A stretch of DNA of 64,000 bases, taken from positions 1 to 64,000 of the forward strand of contig JAKUPL010000001.1 in assembly GCA_022449455.1 (NCBI GenBank), written 5' to 3'. The stretch comes from Alcanivorax sp. Its GTDB lineage: Bacteria > Pseudomonadota > Gammaproteobacteria > Pseudomonadales > Alcanivoracaceae. This document shows, piece after piece, positions 1 through 13,745 of this stretch; the first letter of the stretch is position 1; every line of letters starts with the position of its first letter. The position numbers and the translations under genes are program-made. The notes below the pieces were generated by a model that worked only from the letters and a program-made list of their open reading frames with translations, was not told where the DNA came from and did not search any database.

Positions 1-556
1 GATCAAGCGGGGTTATCCGGGCGAATTGGCGGTGCCGACGGCGCCGAATCAGGTCTGGTCGATGGATTTCATGGGCGACCAACTCGTCAGCGGCAAATCG
101 TTGAGAACATTCAATGTGCTCGACGACTACAATCGCGAAGGGCTGGGTATTGAAGTTGACCTGTCACGGCCTGCACAACGAGTAATACGTGCGCTTGACC
201 AGATCATCGAATGGCGAGGAAAGCCCGCTGCCCTACGCTGTGATAACGGCCCGGAATATATTTCGCAGGCGCTGGTGGAGTGGGCCAACAGGCAGCGGAT
301 TACACTGATCTACATCCAGCCAGGCAAACCGACCCAGAACGCGTACATTGAGCGGTTCAACCGAACCGCACGGCACGAATGGTTGGATCTACATGAGTTC
401 ACCAGCGTTGCTCACGCCCAGCTATTAGCGACTCAATGGCTCTGGCATTACAATCACGAGCGACCGAACTCGGCTATCGGCGGCGTGCCGCCGGCCCGGC
501 TGTTACAAACCGGTTAACCCTCTACTCAAATTGGCGATTAAAAATGGGGGGATTAC
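1..556 (+). mobile_element. Right part of an IS3-family insertion sequence
   Basis: The window opens inside the second transposase reading frame of an IS3-family element. Downstream of the transposase stop (517) the sequence runs into an A-rich stretch and a run of six G followed by ATTACA, about 541-556, which resembles the terminal inverted repeat seen at IS3-group ends and finishes in CA as expected. The left end lies outside the window, so the inverted repeat pair and the target duplication cannot be checked. The element abuts a czcC-like gene whose start is missing, so the insertion is the likely cause of that truncation. Confidence 0.75.
2..517 (+). CDS. IS3-family transposase OrfB, 5' end outside window
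   Basis: This is the C-terminal catalytic part of a DDE transposase (rve integrase core). The frame is open to the left edge of the window; a TTG at 26 is only an internal codon. Counted from that codon the three catalytic acids are Asp14 (in WSMDF), Asp73 (in CDNGPEY) and Glu109 (in YIERFNR). The 35-residue gap between the second Asp and the Glu is the DDE(35)E spacing of IS3-family enzymes. The C-terminus (HYNHERPN followed by PPARLL) is also typical. In this family the active protein is made by frameshifting from an upstream OrfA, which is not visible here. The visible part is intact and may belong to a functional element. Confidence 0.9.
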   Translation: MKRGYPGELAVPTAPNQVWSMDFMGDQLVSGKSLRTFNVLDDYNREGLGIEVDLSRPAQRVIRALDQIIEWRGKPAALRCDNGPEYISQALVEWANRQRITLIYIQPGKPTQNAYIERFNRTARHEWLDLHEFTSVAHAQLLATQWLWHYNHERPNSAIGGVPPARLLQTG

Positions 557-1796
557 AGTCTGGCCCTTGGCCACCGGCGCCGACACCATCGATTTGAAAT
601 CCGTGAATCTGACGACCGTCCTGTCCCGGGTGCTCGAGCGCAACCCTGGTCTGGATGAATACCCCTATCGTTTCCGCGCCGCTGATGCGGCCGTTGTTCA
701 AGCGGGCATCCGCCCCAGTACCGAAGTCTCCCTGGAAGTGGAAAATATCGCCGGCTCCGGGCAATGGGCCGGCACCGACGGTGCGGAAGTCACGTTGGCT
801 TTGAGCCAGACCGTCGAGTTGGGCGGTCAGCGCGACGCCCGGATGGAGAGTGCTCGCCGGGCCGGAGAAGTGAGTCGTCTGGACTACGATCTCGCGCGTC
901 TTGACTTGCTTGGCGAAGCGAACCGGCGCTACTTGGCGCTTGTCGCCGCCGAGCGCCGCGTGACCCTGGCCGAGAAGGCCCTGGGCCTGGCCGGTGACGC
1001 CGAACAGGCCGCCCAGCGGCGCGTTGCCGCTGGCGCCGCTCCGTCATCCGAACGGCGTCGTTTGGTGCTGTCCCGGCAGGCGGCGGAACGAGACCTGGAA
1101 CGGTCCCGCATGGATCGCCGTTCCGCCAGCCAACGGCTTGCTGCCCTGTGGGGAGAGACCGGTGAGCAAGGTTTGCGTGCCGCCGAAGAGCTGCTGCCCT
1201 TGCCGGACCTTCCCGGTTTGAAGCAATGGCGCGGACGTCTGGATCAGGCGCCGAGGTTGCGCGAATTCGCTTCTCTAACCCGTCTCGCTGAGGCCCGGGC
1301 CCGGTTGGCGCAAGCCAATGGCAGCCGTGACGTACGCTTTTCCGTGGGCGCTCGGCATGATGAATCCAGTGGCGATCAAGCCGCGGTGTTGGGGTTCTCC
1401 ATGCCGCTTAATCTGAGCAACCCCAATCGTGGTAACGAGGCCCTTCGGCTGGCTGAAGTGGACCTTCTCGAGTCGCGCAGAAGTGCCGCGCGCATCGAGC
1501 TGTTGTCGCTGGTGGAGGGCTTGTACCTGGAGCTACAACAACGCCGCACCGAGGTCCGCTCGATTCTGGAGCAATCCCTGCCGGAAGCCCGGCGGCTCTA
1601 CGAGGAAGTCCAGGCCGGCTATCGTCGCGGGCGCTACAGCGTCCTTGACCTGATTGACGCCGCTCATTCCCGTCTGGCCCTGGAGCGTCGAGTTACCGAC
1701 CTGGCTGAGGGCTTTCATCAGCAACGCAATGAACTGGAGCGCCTGACCGGCACTTCCCTGGCCGCCGAAGCGCGTGCGCAAGGAGATTCCCAATGA
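531..1796 (+). CDS. czcC: CzcC-like outer membrane factor, 5'-truncated by the IS
   Basis: This is the outer-membrane channel of a heavy-metal RND efflux system, of the TolC/OEP fold, normally a trimer docking on CzcBA. The body is complete: two OEP repeats with long coiled-coil helices and a typical C-terminus (YRRGRYSVLDLIDA). The first codons of the open frame (TTG at 531) lie inside the IS end, and no signal peptide or lipobox is present. The native mature sequence appears to begin just after the IS, near 557, so roughly the start codon and signal peptide are lost. Without export the channel should be non-functional. It overlaps czcB by four bases (ATGA). Whether any protein is made from IS-borne signals is unknown. 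Confidence 0.8.
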   Translation: MAIKNGGITVWPLATGADTIDLKSVNLTTVLSRVLERNPGLDEYPYRFRAADAAVVQAGIRPSTEVSLEVENIAGSGQWAGTDGAEVTLALSQTVELGGQRDARMESARRAGEVSRLDYDLARLDLLGEANRRYLALVAAERRVTLAEKALGLAGDAEQAAQRRVAAGAAPSSERRRLVLSRQAAERDLERSRMDRRSASQRLAALWGETGEQGLRAAEELLPLPDLPGLKQWRGRLDQAPRLREFASLTRLAEARARLAQANGSRDVRFSVGARHDESSGDQAAVLGFSMPLNLSNPNRGNEALRLAEVDLLESRRSAARIELLSLVEGLYLELQQRRTEVRSILEQSLPEARRLYEEVQAGYRRGRYSVLDLIDAAHSRLALERRVTDLAEGFHQQRNELERLTGTSLAAEARAQGDSQ

Positions 1797-3016
1797 ACCG
1801 ATTTATTCTGAGTGTGTTGTACGCTGGCCTGCTATCTGCTGTCACCACCGGTGCCTGGGCGGCAGGCGCGAGTGGTGGCGATCATGCTGAACGCCAGGAG
1901 CGTGAGGGGCCGCACGGGGGACGCCTGCTGGAGAAAAATGAATTCGGTCTGGAGCTGACGATATTTGAAGATGGCGTTCCACCTGAATATCGAGTCTACG
2001 CTTACCGGAACGGAAAACCCCTGGACCCGGATCAAGTAGATTTGACCATCAGGCTGGACCGTCTGGGCGGACAGCGAGACCGTATTACCTTTGCCCCGGA
2101 GCGTGACTACTTGCTGGGCCAACAGCCAGTGGCCGAACCGCATTCCTTTGATGTCACCGTGGAAGCCAGCCTGGATGGTGAGGCGCACCAGTGGCGTTTC
2201 GAAAACCATGAAGGCCGCACCCTTATCCCTGAACGTCTGGCGAAAGCCTCCGGTCTCGGTACCGAAATCGCCGGTGAGCGAACCCTGGAGCGCACGCGCC
2301 AGGTCACCGGCCGGGTCGAAGCAGATCCAGACAAACTATACCGGGTCACCGCCCGCTATCCGGGCACGGTTGAGCGGGTGCTGGTGTCGGTGGGCGACCG
2401 GGTAAAAAAAGGCCAGCCGCTGGCGCGGGTGGAAGCCCGGGAGAGCCTCACCCTGCAGACGGTGACCGCACCGGCGGATGGCGTGATTACAGAGCGCTTT
2501 CTGAACGCCGGAGCGGCCACCAGCGGCGAACCAATTGTTGAGATCGGCGATTTCTCCACCCTTTGGCTGGAGCTGCATCTGTTCCCTCGTGATCTGGACG
2601 CTGTGTCCCCAGGGCAGGCTGTGCGCCGAGCGGACGACGCTACTGTGTTGGGCGCAGTGGATTACCTGTACCCCCGAGCTGACGAGGACAGTCAGGTCAC
2701 CCGGGCGCGGGTAGTGGTCAACGACCCACCCGCCGATCTGCGCCCTGGCATGTTGATTGGTGCCCAGGTGGTGATTGAAAAGAAGACGGTGCCGTTGGCG
2801 GTACGCCGGGAAGCGATTCAGAGTTTCCGCGACATGCCGGTAGTGTTTGCCCGCTTCGATGAAAAGTATGAAGTGCGGATGATCAAACAAGGCATGAGTG
2901 GCGCGGATTACGTGGAAGTCACCGGTGGTTTGGAGCCAGGCACCGAATACGTGACTGAAAACAGTTTCCTAATCAAGGCCGACGTCCTTAAAGACGGCGC
3001 CACTCACGGCCACTAA
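1793..3016 (+). CDS. czcB: CzcB-like periplasmic adaptor of a metal RND efflux pump
   Basis: This is a membrane-fusion protein of 407 residues that links the inner-membrane pump CzcA to the outer-membrane channel. A signal peptide (residues about 1-24, ending AWA) precedes a His/Glu-containing stretch (GGDHAERQEREGPHGG) like the one at the N-terminus of CzcB proteins. This is followed by the CzcB-type N-terminal beta domain, the lipoyl/hairpin region near residues 170-245 (GTVERVLVSVGDRVKKGQPL) and beta-barrel domains. The mature C-terminus ends in GATHGH. The start overlaps the czcC stop (ATGA), consistent with translational coupling. Substrate is probably Zn/Co/Cd, by family and by the CzcA motif next door. 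Confidence 0.9.
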   Translation: MNRFILSVLYAGLLSAVTTGAWAAGASGGDHAERQEREGPHGGRLLEKNEFGLELTIFEDGVPPEYRVYAYRNGKPLDPDQVDLTIRLDRLGGQRDRITFAPERDYLLGQQPVAEPHSFDVTVEASLDGEAHQWRFENHEGRTLIPERLAKASGLGTEIAGERTLERTRQVTGRVEADPDKLYRVTARYPGTVERVLVSVGDRVKKGQPLARVEARESLTLQTVTAPADGVITERFLNAGAATSGEPIVEIGDFSTLWLELHLFPRDLDAVSPGQAVRRADDATVLGAVDYLYPRADEDSQVTRARVVVNDPPADLRPGMLIGAQVVIEKKTVPLAVRREAIQSFRDMPVVFARFDEKYEVRMIKQGMSGADYVEVTGGLEPGTEYVTENSFLIKADVLKDGATHGH

Positions 3017-3029
3017 GTGCTTAAGCACT
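3016..3029. other. 14-bp perfect palindrome between czcB and czcA
   Basis: The sequence AGTGCTTAAGCACT is its own reverse complement. It starts at the last base of the czcB stop codon and ends two bases before the AAGGAG ribosome binding site of czcA. It could form a small mRNA hairpin that tunes czcA translation, or be an operator. Its role is not known. Confidence 0.5.
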
Positions 3030-3031
3030 AA

Positions 3032-6166
<3,135 letters not shown>

Positions 6167-6187
6167 CCTGGACCTTAACCCGAAACA

Positions 6188-6209
6188 GGGCGCCACCGTT
6201 TGGGCGCCC
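6188..6209. terminator. GC hairpin after czcA, possible terminator
   Basis: GGGCGCC (6188-6194) pairs with GGCGCCC (6203-6209) around an eight-base loop, 22 bases after the czcA stop. No clear T-run follows, so termination would be weak or Rho-assisted. Confidence 0.4.
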
Positions 6210-6307
6210 CGTCAGTATGATATGGGATTGACGATGAACTACTGGCCGTGCCTGTGCGTCGCCGGTACCGGTCGAGGACCAGGCCGAAGTCCTCTTTCTG
6301 ATCGGGC

Positions 6308-6338
6308 TTGACCCTGTAGTGGCTACAGGTATTGGAAT
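6308..6338 (+). promoter_or_regulatory. MerR-family type promoter and operator for the CDF gene
   Basis: A TTGACC -35 box (6308-6313) is followed, after a 19-base spacer, by TGGAAT (6333-6338) as the -10 box. The overlong spacer holds a dyad, CCTGTAG (6313-6319) and CTACAGG (6323-6329), with three bases between the arms. This is the architecture of promoters controlled by metal-sensing MerR proteins (ZntR, CadR, PbrR, CueR), which untwist the long spacer when metal binds. The gene that follows is a metal exporter. No merR-like gene is present in this window, so the regulator must act in trans. Confidence 0.75.
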
Positions 6339-6367
6339 GTGCGGAAACGGATCGAAGGAGCCGGCCA

Positions 6368-7300
6368 GTGCACACCCATCACCATCATGACCATGCTCAC
6401 CCGCACGGCGCGCCAAAGGATTTCGGGCGCGCCTTCGTGATCGCCATCACCCTGAACCTGGGGTTCACGGCGGTGGAATTCGTGTACGGCTTCCTCGCCC
6501 AATCCTCGGCATTGATGGCCGACGCCGGGCATAACCTGTCCGATGTGCTGGGCCTGGTGCTGGCCTGGGGCGGGGCGATGCTGGCGCGCAAAGCGCCGGA
6601 CAGCCGCTTTACCTTCGGGCTGCGCGGCAGCTCGATTCTGGCGGCGCTGGCCAACGCCATGTTCCTGCTGATCGCCTGCGGCGCCATCGGCTGGGACGCC
6701 ATCCGGCGGCTCGCCGATCCGCCGGAAGTGGCGTCGGTGACCGTTATGGTGGTAGCGGGCATCGGTGTTCTGATCAACCTGGCGTCGGCCTGGTTATTCG
6801 CCAAGGGCAGCAAGGGCGATTTGAATATCCGCGGTGCTTTCCTGCATCTGGCCGCCGACGCGGCGGTGTCGGTGGGCGTGGTGCTGGCCGGTCTGGCGAT
6901 ACTCTATACCGGCTGGAACTGGCTCGACCCGGTGACCAGTCTGCTGATCACCGTGGTCATCGTGATCGGCACTTGGGGCCTGCTGCGCGAATCCCTGAAG
7001 CTGGTGCTGAACGCGGTGCCCGCGAACATCGATCTTCCCGAGGTGGACGCCTGGTTACGTGACCAGCCGGGCGTCACCGGCATTCATGACCTGCACATCT
7101 GGGGCATGAGCACCACGGAGAGCGCGTTGACGGTCCATCTGGTGATGCCGGACGGCTTCCCCGGCGACGCCTACCTGGACCGGGTGGCGGACGGGCTGCA
7201 ACACCGTTTCAGCATTGCCCACAGCACCCTGCAGGTGGAGCGGGGCGATAACGCCCACTTCTGCGTGCTGCACGCGCCGAACGACGGCCAAACCGATTGA
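6368..7300 (+). CDS. czcD: CzcD-like cation diffusion facilitator
   Basis: This is an inner-membrane divalent-cation/proton antiporter (CDF family), about 310 residues. I chose the GTG at 6368 because AGGAG (6356-6360) lies seven bases upstream; an earlier TTG at 6332 lies inside the promoter. The N-terminus is His-rich (HTHHHHDHAHPHG), typical of Zn exporters. Six membrane segments follow. Segment II holds the metal site (LMADAGHNLSDVLG) and segment V the second half (HLAADAAVSVGV), giving the H-D/H-D Zn-selective pattern. The C-terminal cytoplasmic metallochaperone-like domain (VTGIHDLHIWGMS) is complete. It is expressed from a MerR-type promoter and followed 24 bases on by a second CDF-like gene. 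Confidence 0.92.
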   Translation: MHTHHHHDHAHPHGAPKDFGRAFVIAITLNLGFTAVEFVYGFLAQSSALMADAGHNLSDVLGLVLAWGGAMLARKAPDSRFTFGLRGSSILAALANAMFLLIACGAIGWDAIRRLADPPEVASVTVMVVAGIGVLINLASAWLFAKGSKGDLNIRGAFLHLAADAAVSVGVVLAGLAILYTGWNWLDPVTSLLITVVIVIGTWGLLRESLKLVLNAVPANIDLPEVDAWLRDQPGVTGIHDLHIWGMSTTESALTVHLVMPDGFPGDAYLDRVADGLQHRFSIAHSTLQVERGDNAHFCVLHAPNDGQTD

Positions 7301-7324
7301 CCACCGAACCGCACGGAGACTGGC

Positions 7325-7978
7325 ATGGCATGTTGCGAACCGGAACTGGATAAGCAGGCGCCCGTCGCCTACCGAAACGCGCTGATCGCGGTGCTGGCGA
7401 TCAACCTGGTGATGTTCGGCGTCGAGGCGGCGGTGGGCCTGTTTTCAGGATCCCGGGCACTGCGCGCCGACGCGCTGGATTTCCTGGGTGACGCCGCTAC
7501 CTACGGCCTCACCCTTTGGGCGCTGGGGCAATCCCTGACCTGGCGATTTCGCGCCGCCCGTATCAAGGGCTTCTCGCTGCTGCTGCTGGGGTTGCTGGTG
7601 CTGGCGGACAGCTTGGTAAGCCTGATAACCGGGGCCGCGCCCCCCGGGGTGATGATGTCCGGCATCGGCGCCTTGGCGCTGGTGGCCAACCTCACCAGCC
7701 TGATGCTGCTGGTACGCTACCGCCAGGGTGACGCCAATATCCGCTCCGCCTGGCTGTGCACGCGCAATGATGTGCTCGCCAATATATCGGTGATCGTCGC
7801 CGGCCTGCTGGTGCTGGCCAGCGGCAGCCACTGGCCGGACGTGCTGGTGGCGATGGCGATTGCCGGTTTGTTCTGCCATAGCGCGGTGTCCATTCTGCGC
7901 CAGGCCAATGCCGAACAGAGGGCCGGGCAACGTGACGGGCCGGGCCCCGGTGGTGACGGCTGCGGCCCGGCGCGTTAG
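7325..7978 (+). CDS. Short CDF-like cation transporter lacking the C-terminal domain
   Basis: This 217-residue membrane protein resembles the membrane half of CDF transporters. The segment II metal motif is DALDFLGDA, and segment V has RNDVLAN in place of the usual HxxxD. After the sixth segment it stops with a short polar Gly/Pro-rich tail (about 25 residues), so the roughly 90-residue cytoplasmic dimerisation domain of ordinary CDF proteins is absent. It starts at an ATG with GGAGA six to ten bases upstream and is probably co-transcribed with the czcD-like gene. A cysteine pair (MACCEPE) at the extreme N-terminus could bind metal. Substrate is unknown; the altered segment V site suggests a selectivity different from Zn. 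Confidence 0.8.
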   Translation: MACCEPELDKQAPVAYRNALIAVLAINLVMFGVEAAVGLFSGSRALRADALDFLGDAATYGLTLWALGQSLTWRFRAARIKGFSLLLLGLLVLADSLVSLITGAAPPGVMMSGIGALALVANLTSLMLLVRYRQGDANIRSAWLCTRNDVLANISVIVAGLLVLASGSHWPDVLVAMAIAGLFCHSAVSILRQANAEQRAGQRDGPGPGGDGCGPAR

Positions 7979-8011
7979 TCTGCCCGGCATTTCCGCTCCA
8001 ACGGCATCGTC

Positions 8012-8227
8012 ATGAGTTTTAAAAACGAAGACCTGATCGCTGTCTGCCAGCGCACCATGCCTTTCGGTAAATACCAGGGCAGGCCGCTGATCGACCTGCC
8101 GGAATCCTACCTGCTGTGGTTCGCCGACCGCGGCTTTCCCCGCGGCGAGCTGGGCCGTCTTATGGCCCTGGCGATGATCCTCAGCGTGGAAAATCTCAAG
8201 CATCTGGTAACGCCGTTCCGCGAGTGA
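8012..8227 (+). CDS. DUF3820 family small protein
   Basis: This is a 71-residue soluble protein. The motif MPFGKYQGRPLIDLPESYL with the following LWFADRGFPRGELG is diagnostic of the DUF3820 family. Members have been annotated as putative quorum-sensing-regulated virulence factors, but the molecular function is not established. It stands alone, 33 bases after the second CDF gene. Length is normal for the family. Confidence 0.8.
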   Translation: MSFKNEDLIAVCQRTMPFGKYQGRPLIDLPESYLLWFADRGFPRGELGRLMALAMILSVENLKHLVTPFRE

Positions 8228-8255
8228 GCGGCGGGCGTGCACGGTGGTTGCCGGT

Positions 8256-8284
8256 TTGACGCATATTCTTTGCATCTTTTACCG
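8256..8284 (+). promoter_or_regulatory. Candidate promoter for the macAB operon
   Basis: A TTGACG box at 8256-8261 lies in the 109-base gap before macA. A weak -10 candidate (TTTACC/TTACCG) starts near 8278-8279, giving 16 to 17 bases spacing. The assignment rests mainly on the -35 match and position. Confidence 0.3.
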
Positions 8285-8336
8285 GTACCTTTGAGGTCGA
8301 CGCATTCTTTTCTGGGCAGAGTATTCGGGCAGGGTC

Positions 8337-9475
8337 ATGACACGCTGGATCAAACGTCGTTTGCTAATCGTTTCGCTGGTGGTCCTGGCCGCGCTGGCCG
8401 CGTCCTGGTGGTGGCTGTCGGGTAACGGCGCCACGGACGGGCAGTGGCAGACCGCCCGGGCCCAACCCGCCGACATCGAGGATCTGGTGACCGCCCTCGG
8501 CACCCTGGAGCCCTACGATTACGTGGACGTGGGCGCCCAGGTGTCCGGCCAGCTGGAAAAGCTGCACGTGGATCTCGGCGATAAAGTCGAAAAGGGCCAA
8601 CTGCTGGCGGAAATCGATGCCTCGGTGCAGGAGTCGCAGGTGCAGGCGGGCCTGGCGCAACTGGACGCCCTGCGCGCGCAACTGGAGCAGCAGCGCGCCG
8701 AGCTGGAACTGGCGCAGGTGCAGTTCGACCGCCAGGAGCGGCTGCGCCAGGCCGACGCCACCAGTGATGACGCCTGGCAGACCGCCAAGGCCACCCTGGC
8801 CACCACCCGCGCCCAGATCAAAGTGCTTCAGGCACAGATCGACCAGACCCAGTCCGGCCTTGAGGGCGACCAGGCGACCCTCGGCTACGCCAAGATCTAC
8901 GCCCCCCGCGACGGCACCGTGGTGACCCTGGACGCCCGCGAAGGGCAGACCCTCAACGCCAACCAGACCGCGCCGATTCTGATGCGCGTCGCCGATCTCT
9001 CCACCATGACCGTGTCCACGGAGGTCTCCGAGGCGGACGTGGACCGGCTGGAGATCGGCATGCCGGTGTACTTCTCCACCCTGGGCAACAGCGCCGTGCG
9101 TTATGACAGCACGCTGCGCCAGGTGCTGCCGACCCCGGAAGTGGTCAACAACGTGGTGCTCTACACCGCCGAGTTCGATGTGGCCAACCCGGACAACGCC
9201 TTGATGTCGGGGATGACCGCCCAGGTGTTTTTCGTGGTGGAGTCCGCCGAGGGGGCGCTCAGCGTGCCCGCGTCGGCGGTGAAGAGCGGCGCCGACGGTC
9301 AGTACGTGGAGGTGCCCGCCGGCAAGGGCCGGCTGGAAAAACGTCCGGTGAAAACCGGCGTCACCGACCGGGTGCGCGTGCAGATCACCGGCGGGCTCGC
9401 CGAAGGCGACACCGTGGTGATCGGTAAGGTGCAGGCGCAAACCGAGGACGAGCCGCGCCGCCGGGGTCTGTTCTG

Positions 9476-9476
<1 letters not shown>
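8337..9476 (+). CDS. macA: MacA-like periplasmic adaptor protein
   Basis: This 379-residue membrane-fusion protein is the periplasmic partner of a MacB-type ABC exporter. It has an N-terminal membrane anchor (residues about 6-24, [19 protein letters not shown]), then a lipoyl half ([20 protein letters not shown]), a long alpha-helical hairpin around residues 95-175 rich in Gln/Ala/Leu, the second lipoyl half and a beta-barrel. The stop codon overlaps the start of macB (TGATG), so the two are translationally coupled. A TolC-like gene follows macB, completing a tripartite pump. Known MacAB-TolC pumps export macrolides, peptides or lipopeptides; the substrate here is not predictable. Confidence 0.9.
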
Positions 9477-11426
<1,950 letters not shown>

Positions 11427-11434
<8 letters not shown>

Positions 11435-12830
11435 CGGCCCAATCAATAACGGCTGCAAGCGGGCGCTGACCATGCTGACCCTGGCCCTGACGGTGGCCGG
11501 GTGCGCGGTGCGCTCCGGGCTGGAAACACCGGAGCCGGAAGCGCCGGCGCAGTGGGAGAATCAGCTCGCCGACAGCCGCGCCGCGCTGGCCAACCCGGCC
11601 TGGTGGCAGGGCTTCGGCAGCGATGAGCTGAACCAGCTGGTGGCCCGGGCGCTCACCGACAACACCGATTTGCAGGCCGCCGCCGCCCGGGTGCTGCAGG
11701 CGGAAGGCCGCCTGCGGCAGGCCGGCTCGTCCCTGTTCCCGAGCTTGTCCCTGGGGGGCGGCGCGTCCACCTCCGGCACTTTCGGTGGCAATGACGGCAC
11801 CGACCGGTTCCAGCTCAACGCCAATGCCAGCTACGAGCTGGACCTGTGGGGCCGGCTGCGCAACAACAAGGCGATCGCCGAGGCCAACCTGGACGCCAGC
11901 CGCTTCGACCGGGACGCGGTGCGCCTCACGGTGCTGTCCAGCGTCGCCAGCACCTGGCTCCAGTGGCGCTACCTGCAGGACCGGCTGACCCTGGCCGAAA
12001 ACAGCCTGGCCCTGGCCGAACGCATCCTCGAGGTGGTCGAGGCCAAGGTGCGCTACGGCGCCGTGTCGCCCCAGGATCTGGCCCAGCAGCGCACCCTGGT
12101 GGCCAACCAGCGCGCCGCCCTGCCGGATCTGCGCCAGCAAACCCGGGAAACCCGCTACGCCCTGGCGGTGCTGGTGGGCGAGACGCCCCAGGGGTTCCTG
12201 CCTGGGGCCGGGGATGGCGGCCTGGCGGATCTGACCGTGCCGGAAATCCAGCCGGGCCTGCCCGCCGACGTGCTCGCCCAGCGCCCGGACGTGGGCCGCG
12301 CCCTGGCCGGCCTGATGGCCGCCGATTACGGCGTGGCCGTGGCCCGCACCGCCTACTGGCCGTCGCTGAGCCTCACCGGCAGCGCCGGCTACGCCAGCAG
12401 CTCCCTGGGCGACCTGTTCGACGGCGACGCGGTTTACAACCTGGCCGCCTCCCTGAGCCAACTGATCTTCGACGGCGGCCAGACCCGGGGCGAGAACACC
12501 GTGGCCCGGGCCGCCTGGCTGGAGCAGGTGGCCGGTTACCGGGGCGTGCTGCTCACCGCCCTGTCCGAGGTGGACCAGGGCCTGGGCAACATCAACGCGC
12601 TCGATGAGCAGGGCGCTCACCGCCGGGAAGCCCTGACCCAGGCCCGGCGCGGTTTCGAGATCGCCGAGACGCGCTACCGGGAAGGCGACATCGAGCTGAC
12701 CTCGGTGCTGGACGCCCAGACCAGCCTGATCAGTGCCCGCCAGAACCTGCTCGATCTGCGTTACGATCAATTGGTGGCACGGGTCACGCTGTACCGGGTA
12801 TTGGGGCAGGGGCTGGCGGGCCCGCTATAA
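11427..12830 (+). CDS. NodT/OprM-type outer membrane efflux lipoprotein
   Basis: This is a 467-residue TolC-family channel, the third component of the MacAB pump upstream. The signal peptide carries a lipobox (LTVAGC, acylated Cys at about residue 26), as in NodT/OprM-type factors. Two OEP domains follow, with the usual motifs [14 protein letters not shown] and [20 protein letters not shown], and a C-terminal [16 protein letters not shown]. It overlaps macB by eight bases. The seven-base gap to the next gene suggests that transcription continues into it. Confidence 0.92.
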
Positions 12831-12837
12831 TCGCGGC

Positions 12838-13743
12838 ATGTCGATTCCCCTGGTCTACCACCCGTCCTACAGCTTTCCGTTCCCGGCGCGCCACCGTTTT
12901 CCCATGGAGAAGTTCCGGCTGCTCCACCAGCGGTTGCGCGACGCCGGCATCGCCGGGCTCAACAATCTGCACCGCCCGGGCCGGGCGCGGGCGCCGCTGT
13001 TGTCCCTGGCTCACTGCCCGGACTATCTGGACCGTTTCCTGGGCAACCGCCTCGGTGACAAGGAAGCCAAACGCCTGGGGTTGCCGTGGAGCGAGGGGCT
13101 GGCGCGGCGTACCTGCATCGCGCCCATGGGCACCCTGGTCACCGCCCAGCTCGCCCTCAAGCACGGCATTGCCTGTCACCTGGCCGGCGGCACCCACCAT
13201 GCCCATTACGATTTCGGCTCCGGTTTCTGCATCCTCAATGATCTGGCGGTCACCGCCCGGGCGCTGCTGGCCGAGGAGCGCGTGAAACAGGTGCTGATTT
13301 TCGACTGCGACGTGCACCAGGGCGACGGCACCGCCGCCATCCTCGCCGGCGAACCGCGCGCCTTCACCTGCTCGGTGCATTGCGAAAAGAACTTCCCCAC
13401 CCGCAAGATGCACAGCGATCTGGATGTGGGCCTGCCGGTGGGGCTCGGCGACGAGGATTATCTGGCCATCGTCACCGACACCCTGGGCGGGTTGCTGGAC
13501 GCCCTGCGCCCGGATCTGGTGTTGTACGATGCCGGCGTGGATGTGTACCGGGATGACCCGCTCGGGCGCCTGGCGGTCAGTCTGCCCGGCCTGGCGGAAC
13601 GGGAGCGCCGGGTGCTGGCGCTTTGCCGCGATCGTGACGTGCCGGTGGCCACCGTCATTGGCGGCGGCTACGACGATGACCGCGCCGCTCTGGCCCGCCG
13701 CCACGCTCTGGTGATCGAGGCGGCCCATTCATTGTGGAGGTAG
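12838..13743 (+). CDS. Histone deacetylase-like zinc hydrolase (AcuC/APAH superfamily)
   Basis: This 301-residue enzyme belongs to the arginase/deacetylase fold that removes acetyl groups from amines (acetyl-lysine, acetylpolyamines). The ATG at 12838 starts the conserved core (PLVYHPSYSFPFP). Catalytic elements are the His pair in GGTHHAHYDFGSGFC, the zinc ligands in DCDVHQGDGTA and the late Asp in LVLYDAGVDVYRDDPLG. Length is about 300, as usual for the bacterial class. It follows the efflux operon by seven bases and precedes the CbiX gene. The link to efflux is unclear and its substrate is not predictable. Confidence 0.9.
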   Translation: MSIPLVYHPSYSFPFPARHRFPMEKFRLLHQRLRDAGIAGLNNLHRPGRARAPLLSLAHCPDYLDRFLGNRLGDKEAKRLGLPWSEGLARRTCIAPMGTLVTAQLALKHGIACHLAGGTHHAHYDFGSGFCILNDLAVTARALLAEERVKQVLIFDCDVHQGDGTAAILAGEPRAFTCSVHCEKNFPTRKMHSDLDVGLPVGLGDEDYLAIVTDTLGGLLDALRPDLVLYDAGVDVYRDDPLGRLAVSLPGLAERERRVLALCRDRDVPVATVIGGGYDDDRAALARRHALVIEAAHSLWR

Positions 13744-13745
13744 TG

